Shown here piece after piece: positions 58,065 through 64,000 of a stretch of 64,000 nt of DNA. Within the stretch, counting starts at the first letter, position 1, and each line of letters opens with the position of its first letter. The notes under the pieces are model-generated. The model did no database searches. It was not told the DNA's origin and saw nothing but the letters and a program-made list of their open reading frames with translations. Source of the DNA: Cristatella mucedo (Eukaryota; Bryozoa; Phylactolaemata; Cristatellidae); assembly GCA_009760855.2 (NCBI GenBank), contig WPIO01000013.1:724501-788500 (forward strand). The letters run 5' to 3'. The position numbers and the translations under genes are program-made.

Positions 58065-58469
58065 GGTTACTTTGAGCGCGGAACAATCCATCCAGCTAAA
58101 TGCTTGCTGAAATTGTACATGATACCCTAGAATTAAACCATTTATTCTATTCAATCATTCTCTTTAAGTCATGCAAATCCGTAAACCTTGTATAGCTGCT
58201 ATCGACTTTTGGAGGTCCTTACAGTGTGTATACTTTTCTTCGGTCAATAAAGATCCAAATTTTTTATGTACCATATGGTGCTCGTTAAGGCTGTCTGAAG
58301 AACCGTACTTGCAATTTTGGTAGCAACCGCCGTTGTGTTCACATGTTTGGCATTTTGCCCACTTTTTCGCATTCAAATAAACGATTGCTCTTTCAATGTG
58401 ATTACCAGTAAGAATCAGGCTCTTCAATTTGTTGCCATGAATAAAATCATACGCATGTGTATCTGCTTC

Positions 58470-58622
<153 letters not shown>

Positions 58623-59181
58623 TGTGATTCGCATGTGCCTACCGGAACTGAACATGGTCCGGTGATCATTTGTTTTATATTTCATTCTTGCACGCTGTCG
58701 AGCGTAACAGCTGGCTCGTCATAAAATTGCTGTGCCTCCATAATGCGGGCAAAATAGGCCCTCCATTAGTTGTCATGACAACTTGGGAGCAGATTTACTG
58801 CAAGTAATCTATAAATTGCGATCATACAAAAATTAGCGTAAGAATTTCAAGTATTTTTCCCTGGAATCATTTTGAAATCAGTGGATAGAAAGAGGCATAA
58901 TCTGACAATGATTTTCTGAAACTTTAGAGCATTTTCATTAGAAACACATCAGTTATAGTCTTATTTTAGTAAAGTGAATCAGTCTCAATACATTTGAAAT
59001 TAAAATAGTCAATAAGGTCTTGAGCATGCTCTATTTTTTAGGAGATCTCTAAAGAGCTTCTTGAAAAACCATCAGAGGTAACGAAATACGGTCGCAAGAG
59101 CACCAAAATTATCCGCAAAAGTCCAAGTATGCAAGAATAGCATCATACCACTGCGAAGGAATTTACCGCCGTTACTCATAC

Positions 59182-59331
59182 CTGTATCACCATAGCAACT
59201 GAAGCCGTCTATTGCCTCAAAGCTGGTAAGATCGAGGGAAATTTGCTGTGCTCCAGGCCGCATGTTGATAGTGTTGCACACAAGCTCAATAAGCAACATA
59301 AACAGCTGACTTCCAGTAAATTCTTTACTTC
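59182..59331 (-). CDS. Candidate exon 1 of the membrane-protein gene (helical module)
   Basis: The acceptor is TTTATTTGTGCAG and the donor ACAG|GTATGAGT, with phase 1 on both sides (150 nt). The frame encodes an apolar helix (GSQLFMLLIELVCN), then a beta-like stretch (QQISLDLTSFE) and a cysteine (GFSCYGD). The helix plus QQISLDL pattern resembles candidate exon 16 (HVVDMVVEA, then AAVLTLECSA), which suggests a repeated module. Upstream exons were not found with confidence. Confidence 0.55.
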
Positions 59332-59397
59332 CTGCACAAATAAAACATGGTTTTGGAAAATTATTGACAATGCTATCGCAAGCAAACGCTTCATAAA

Positions 59398-59398
59398 A

Positions 59399-59438
<40 letters not shown>

Positions 59439-59460
59439 TGTGTGTGTGTGTGTATGTGTG
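59398..59460. repeat. (AT)n(GT)n microsatellite
   Basis: A TA tract followed by GT repeats, just upstream of candidate exon 1. Confidence 0.93.
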
Positions 59461-59839
59461 CCTACATGCATATACACATCCTGTTCGTGCATGAATATTT
59501 CAGTTGTCAAAGAGGATAATGAGGATATCAAAACAGAAAAGGATCAAGGCGAGCCTGTAGAGCTGAAGTATTTCGTAAACTTGGCCAAATTCTGTCAATG
59601 AAACACAGCTAACCAGGCCTACATATATTTTATGATCCCACTTAGATTAGTGCAGCTCACTCCAATGCAGGACCTCCAACTTTGTAAAAAGAAAAACTCT
59701 TACTGCTGCAAGTGGAGTTTCTTCTACAATCTTAAGGTTGATGCATCTGCTGGAAACACTTGAATGTCACATTAAACCGGTTGTCTTCGGCTATCACGAA
59801 TCTGTATTTCCGTTTATACTATGCTCTTCTCAAGCTATC

Positions 59840-60085
59840 TAAAGATTCTTTCTTATTCTCCTCCTTTGCACTCCTCCCCTCATTCTCCTGCTCCTCCTAC
59901 TCTGTGTCCTCCTGTTCCTACTCTTCCTGCTACACCTTTTTCTTCGCGCGTCTCCAGCTACTCCGTTTCCACACTTCCGTCTGCACCTCCTTATTCTCGC
60001 GTTCGTTTTCATTCGCCTCCTTTTCCTCATTTTCGTCCTCGTACTTTCGTCCTCATCTTTATCCACTTCCTCCTGCTTCTTCAAC
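59840..60085 (+). repeat. Pyrimidine-rich low-complexity tract
   Basis: The plus strand is dominated by TCC, CTC and TTC over about 240 bp. ORFs on both strands (serine-rich on plus, Lys/Arg/Glu-rich on minus) follow from composition. Confidence 0.75.
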
Positions 60086-60854
60086 TAGTGAAAATGCATT
60101 TAGAACTTACCTGCAGGCCGGAAAAAACTCGTATGAAGCAGATCCTCTCAGTAGATCGGTCACTTGGAGCTGGAGCATTCGGAGTTCGGCTGTGCGGAGC
60201 GGTATTAGACCAGCAAGTGCTTCTTTCGCAGAGTTTATGTAGAAATCTTTATAACCTAATGATGACTCTCGATTTTTCGTCAAGTCAAAATAATTCATGC
60301 TTCTTCGTCAATTTCACGGCTATCCTAAGCATCTACTTCTCATTTTAGTAATGTTTCTCATTTTCTGTGATAATCTGAACCTTTTCCAATGCAACTTATT
60401 TACGTTAATTTTGTTGTTTCAAATTAATCTGTCAAAACTTTAATAAAATAAGATGTCACCATATATAAAGTCCCTAAATAATCCTGCATATACACTGTAT
60501 GTTAAGCATGTCTACTTCCACCTACGGAACATTGCCTAAGTTCTCTGTGCTTGCTAGCTAGGCCGATTTGTAGCATTCTACAGGGTAGGGGCACGTAGAC
60601 CCGGGCGTACTATGGCAGCAGTACCTAGTGTGGCTGGTCTGGCGCCCTCCCGCCCTCGTTAAGCACTTAATCTTCCACTGCGCACTATCTTGACGTGTTG
60701 CTTAAAAGTGAGCTACCAATATCCACCACTACACCTAGCCTAGTGGCGGGGTGAGGGGAAGGCTGGCGGAGGAAGTGAAACTAGTGAAGGTATTCAAGCC
60801 AGGCTTCCATAAGCATTTTGGGACTGAAGCAAAATCTATGGACCTTTTTCGGCC

Positions 60855-61450
60855 TGATAACTAAATCTCTTTCTAGGTGCTTTAAAATAACTACAAATGA
60901 AGCACGATCGAATGTTTAGTGGTAGCATGCCCAATCAACAATAAGAATAGCATGTTTAAGAGTGACATGCACAAGGTCACAAGGTCAGTATGCAGGTATG
61001 GTTAGTGGCAGAATGCACAGTGTCAACAAGCATAAGCACATACAGGACTAGTCACAGGGACCCACTAAATGCTTTCACAAAAATGTGCATTTTTAAGTTC
61101 TTTTTTAATTTGATCAAGTCAGGGGGTGTCGTGCCGCAAGTCGAAATGAGTTCCGCACTTTGAGAGTATACGAACGAAATGCATGTCTCCAAAGAATTTG
61201 AGGTTTGTATGAGGTATGGATAAACAGTTAGATCCCGAAAAGTGGGTGGTGCGATGCTTTGCCTAGTGTGGGAGTAGATCTGATAGGTAGGCCGGAGCCA
61301 GGAAATGAAGGGACTTAAAAGTGAGCGACAAAACTTTGAAGTTGATCTGTTACTTGACTGAGAGCTAGTGCAGGTCGGCGATAAGCGGTGTGATGTGACA
61401 ACTGCGAAGCTCACGACATACAAACCTAGCGGCAGAATCTTGTGTTGTCT
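60855..61450 (-). mobile_element. LINE-A 3' fragment
   Basis: On the minus strand it carries SFAVVTSHRLSPTCTSSQSS-type shadow frames of the [16 protein letters not shown] region. The 3' UTR lies at the left and the AACTAAATCTCTTTCTAGGT stem at 60860. Several frameshifts are present. Confidence 0.8.
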
Positions 61451-62604
61451 CTTGTATAAAAACGTTCAATGAGTATTTTTTCCAACTATCATAGATCTAT
61501 TACTTTTATAAGCGCTCATACTTTATAATGGCAGCCGTTAAGTGTGTCCCGTAAAAATACGTCTGCTGCATCTCACTTATTTAGTACCCCGAGTAATTTT
61601 TATAGTACTAATACTACAGTGGTACAGCTCCAACGAGCGTCATGTCTGTCACCACAGATGAGCCAATAGACTACTATGCATATGCAGCCTCGACAGGCAT
61701 GCATATTTACATTTGCAATCGAACATTTAATAAAGTGTCGAATTAAATAGGAAACAGGTATAAATATTTTGGTGCAAAGTGTATTTTATGAATCACTTAA
61801 TGTAAAAACTATGTTAATACTTTTCTCAAAACCACGCTTCTGTGAACTTTGAGATTTAATTTTTTAATAGTAGGCACTGTTCAGATTTCAAGCTCGTACT
61901 ATTATCGTGAATTGTGCCGTTTCCCAAATCAGTGAGGCTAAGCGTGCATAACATTGTAAAGTAATATCCTTAGAAGTGTAATACTACAGTTGCGTTTAAT
62001 CAGTGAGGCCTAGGGCATGCCTAACATTTTAAAGTAGAATCCTTAAGTGTAATACTACAGGTACCTTTAACAAACATGCTAGCAAATATTATTGCATAGT
62101 AAGATTCAATTTAAGAGCCTCATTGTACGGACTTGGCATCACGACGTTATCTGAACCCAGCAGATATATTTTACTACGCGCTACAATGATTAATGAAAAG
62201 AGCGAAAGCTGACTCCTTGAAAGCTCTAATTCGAGTGTGAGAAACCTAAAAATAATTATTCGGTATACGTATTGGTAAGTTAAACAAGTTCTTGGCACCT
62301 TATTTAGCAAGCGAACACAGCAACTAAAAATACTGAAGACATGATGAAAAGATGTGGGCCGACATGGGGACGTTTTTGCGTAATATTAGGAACTTTTTTT
62401 AAATAAAATTTTGCAGTTTCCAAATTCAGGTATGCGTTGGGTACAGGTTGGTAGGGGAAACGATTGCCTCGTAGTTTGCTATCCAAAGAATTTTCCTGGA
62501 ACTAACTATGCATTCAAGACGCAGCAAGTTCTGCATGGTAGACTCTTCCCAACGCCTCACCAGTAAGACTACGCCTCCCATCATGAAGCCAATCATTTAC
62601 AATG
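61451..62604. other. Upstream sequence with weak coding hints
   Basis: Apart from the 71-bp duplication, a minus-strand frame at about 62092-62240 (SQLSLFSLIIVARS, EALKLNLTM) resembles the helical modules of exons 1 and 16, but no donor fits. Confidence 0.3.
61929..62068. repeat. 71-bp tandem duplication
   Basis: Two copies beginning ATCAGTGAGGC and ending AGTGTAATACTACAG, with several differences between them. A further AATACTACAG lies near 61609. Confidence 0.75.
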
Positions 62605-63833
62605 AATCAGCAGCTTTCAATTATGAAATATGGAGTACCTCAGGGCTCAGTGCTAGGTCCGGTTCTTTTCACGGTTTATACTCTGCCTCTTGCTGATGTG
62701 ATTGCCAAGCACAATCTAGGCTTTCACTTCTATGCAGATGACACTCAGTTGTACCTTTGCTTTGATCCCTCCCAGCCTTCGAGCACCTCAAATTCTCTAA
62801 ACTCACTAGCTGCATGCATCGATGACATCCACACATGGATGGCAGCAAATTTTCTACAACTTAACGATGATAAAACTAACTTACTAGTTATGGGCAAACC
62901 TAGTGTGATCCAGAGATTGGAAAGGCTGACTCTCAAAATTGGCTCTGCCAGCATATCTCCAGTTGAATCAGCTCTAAATCTAGGTGTCATATTCCAAATC
63001 GACCTCTCGTTAGACCACCATATCAGCTCAACAGTCAAATCTGCCGATTTTCAGCTTCATAACTTTGCTAAAATTCGGGCTTGTTTAGATAAAGATACCA
63101 CGTCCAAGTTGGTCCATGCATTCGTGACATCCCGTCTCGACTTCTGCAACTCACTGCTTACTGGCCTACCAGCATGTGCGATCAGGCGATTGCAGCTTGT
63201 GCAAAACTCTGCAGCTAGGCTTGTCTGTCGTGAGCGTCGCAGTTGCCACATTACTCCACTTCTCGCCGACCTGCACTGGCTACCAGTCAAGCAACGGATT
63301 GACTTCAAGGTTTTGTCGCTCACTTTTAGGTCCCTTCATTCTATGGCTCCAGCCTATCTGTCAGATATACTACCCCATCAGGCTAAGCATCGTACCACCC
63401 GCTTTTCGGAATCCAACAGTCTAGAAATACTTCATACAAACCCTAAATCCTTTGGAGACCGTGCATTTAGTTCATATGCTCCCAAAGCCTGGAAATCCCT
63501 CCCGACCTGCGTCAAAACATCCCGTGACCTGACCACATTTAAAAGGAACCTAAAAACACACCTATTTAGGACAGCATTTAGCGGGTCCCTGTGATTCTTC
63601 CTTGATGTGCTTATGCGTGCTGACACTGTGCATGCTGCCACTAACCACATTTGCATGCTGACCCTGTGCATGTCACCCCTAACCATATTATTCAGTTCAT
63701 TTGTTTTTCAAGCATGATTTTACTTACCATTCCATTGCATTTCACTTTACAGCAAATGTAAAGCGCCTAGAGAGAGATTAAGTTCTCTGAGGGCGCTTTA
63801 TCCAGTGAATTATTATTATTATTATTATTAAGT
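62605..63833 (+). mobile_element. LINE-A, longest intact frame
   Basis: A 330-residue frame (62602-63594) covers the C-terminal half of a LINE reverse transcriptase protein: [12 protein letters not shown] (residues 12-23), the catalytic FYADDTQLY (43-51), then [30 protein letters not shown], and [12 protein letters not shown] near the end. This layout is usual in CR1/L2/Rex-type LINEs. The 5' part with endonuclease is missing, so it is truncated and not autonomous. 3' UTR, stem and (ATT)n follow to 63833. It is the youngest-looking copy. It lies upstream of the first exon found. Confidence 0.93.
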
Positions 63834-64000
63834 ATCTCTCTTATGTTTTTTCATTGCAATCTTGCCTTCCAATAACAACAATTACTAGTGATTCTTGTCT
63901 GTTGTAGAATTTTCTTCAGAAAATTGAAGTTATTCCGAAAAATGTATAAGAAAACAGTTCAGCTAAGACCTGCTTATAAATCATCTTCCCTAGCCAATCT

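Noticed and set aside
60111-60298. Minus-strand helical frame (EALAGLIPLRTAELRMLQLQ) with donor CTGCAG|GTAAGTTC
   Set aside because: The donor is phase 2, while the next exon downstream (59182-59331) is open only from phase 1. Without a bridging exon it cannot be placed. It may still be an exon of another isoform.
59760-60348. ORFs of 160 and 175 residues on the plus strand and a basic ORF on the minus strand
   Set aside because: They follow from a pyrimidine-rich tract. Composition is simple and no domain is visible.
62092-62240. Minus-strand frame resembling the helical module (SQLSLFSLIIVARS, EALKLNLTM)
   Set aside because: No donor of suitable phase and strength follows before the stop, so it is mentioned only as a hint of upstream exons.

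Overview
This is animal DNA, probably from an invertebrate. The signs are a split gene with GT-AG introns, a eukaryotic tRNA gene with no encoded CCA, tRNA-derived SINEs, many 5'-truncated LINE copies, hAT-type DNA transposons and long (TA)n, (CT)n and (TG)n microsatellites. No prokaryotic or plasmid features were seen. I cannot name the species.

One large host gene on the minus strand seems to span most of the window. I could chain 21 candidate exons from 59331 down to a stop codon at 4761. Their GT-AG boundaries keep one reading frame, mostly through phase-1 introns, for about 3.8 kb of coding sequence (about 1,260 residues). The 5' end, with any signal peptide, lies beyond the window or was not found. 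The product looks like a single-pass membrane protein. Its extracellular part has repeated cysteine-bearing Ig-like segments alternating with short, mostly cysteine-poor helical segments, followed by one transmembrane helix and a Ser/Asn/Arg-rich tail of about 65 residues without tyrosine. I do not recognise the family. The exons are inferred by eye, and the small ones are weaker than the large ones.

The introns are packed with repeats. LINE-A (CR1/L2/Rex-like reverse transcriptase, (ATT)n tail) has about 18 copies or fragments; the best is at 62605-63833. LINE-B, a related family with an (ATAC)n-type tail, has five. SINE-1 and SINE-2 are two tRNA-derived families, and SINE-1 shares its 3' stem with LINE-A. 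DNA elements include a SPIN-like hAT MITE (56444-56628), a hAT-like element nested inside one LINE-A copy and carrying another (34598-36585), a 594-bp MITE with telomere-like repeats (23610-24203) and a hAT transposase C-terminal remnant (about 33005-33213).

Other landmarks are a tRNA-Asn gene (14117-14190), a decayed satellite array with units of about 175 bp (16745-19470), a GC-rich island (12555-13080), a 40-bp minisatellite (54961-55290) and a perfect 17-bp hairpin (58023-58064). The most novel-looking items are the fragmented receptor-like gene, the nucleosome-sized satellite in its intron, the SPIN-like element and the telomere-motif MITE. Stretches where I saw nothing are listed as such.
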